Part shown: positions 31,507 through 31,561 of the stretch, one piece after another
Position numbering within the stretch: the stretch's first letter is position 1
Layout: each line of letters opens with the position of its first letter
NCBI GenBank assembly: GCA_036661515.1
Contig: JAVWYO010000012.1
Coordinates: 1-31,561 of the forward strand
Direction: 5' to 3'
DNA: 31,561 bases
Origin: HGM05232 sp036661515
Lineage (GTDB): Bacteria; Bacteroidota; Bacteroidia; Bacteroidales; Muribaculaceae
The notes under the pieces: model-generated
Database searches by the model: none
The model's input: the letters and a program-made list of their open reading frames with translations, nothing else
Told to the model about the DNA's origin: nothing
Program-made: the position numbers and the translations under genes

Positions 31507-31561
31507 TATATTATATTATATTATATTATATTATATTATATTATATTATATTATATTATAT
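31507..31561. repeat. (ATATT)n pentanucleotide microsatellite, at least 11 copies
   Basis: From 31507 to the last base the sequence repeats perfectly every five bases (TATAT phase), 55 bases or 11 units, and continues past the window edge. It contains only A and T. It begins about 93 bases upstream of the -33 box of the sufT promoter. Confidence 0.95.

Noticed and set aside
31507..31561. CRISPR-like repetition at the window end
   Set aside because: The unit is five bases with no spacers, so it is a simple microsatellite.

Overview
The window reads as chromosomal core DNA from an AT-rich member of the Bacteroidales (Bacteroidota). Supporting features are an LpxC-FabZ fusion, a serine palmitoyltransferase of the Bacteroides sphingolipid type, a BT_3928-like DoxX protein, DUF1599 and DUF4954 proteins, an OmpH-like lipoprotein, start codons without Shine-Dalgarno sequences, and a recurring promoter form (TTTG-like box, 20 bases, TAnnTTTG). 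The family is not settled; Muribaculaceae or a relative is a guess. I see no phage, insertion sequence, CRISPR array or defence island.

Layout. 1-160 (minus): two tRNA-Gly(GCC) copies, the distal one cut by the window edge. 281-4080 (minus): a DUF1599 / DoxX / tpiA / SPOR / folE run with a promoter before DUF1599. 4181-8395 (minus): DUF4954 and hflX, then, beyond a strong terminator, an OmpH/Skp-like lipoprotein and a 64-residue membrane protein. 8534-14598 (plus): pepD, a muramidase, a sugar O-acetyltransferase, an AraC regulator and an LtaS-like membrane sulfatase. 14985-16172 (minus): spt. 16657-19898 (plus): lpxD, lpxC-fabZ, lpxA, then a terminator and a GNAT-nitrilase fusion. 21536-25264 (minus): dipeptide epimerase, NlpC/P60 and transglutaminase-like genes, probably a muropeptide-processing operon. 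25423-26858 (minus): ndk and an M23 peptidase. 27100-29860 (minus): ispD and recG. 30295-31374 (minus): a SufT-like gene and lpxH.

The theme is envelope building: lipid A (lpxD, lpxC-fabZ, lpxA, lpxH), sphingolipid (spt), peptidoglycan turnover (SPOR, muramidase, NlpC/P60, transglutaminase, epimerase, M23) and isoprenoid precursor (ispD), mixed with housekeeping genes (tpiA, folE, ndk, hflX, recG, pepD).

The least explained parts are small. Two promoter-terminator pairs enclose roughly 60 and 90 bases with no convincing ORF (about 12479-12540 plus; about 29921-30007 minus) and may make small RNAs or attenuated leaders. The 64-residue protein and the DUF1599/DUF4954 proteins have no assigned function. 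The window starts inside a duplicated tRNA and ends inside an (ATATT)n microsatellite, which suggests a contig limited by repeats. I did not find a clear new multi-gene system; the candidates offered are modest.
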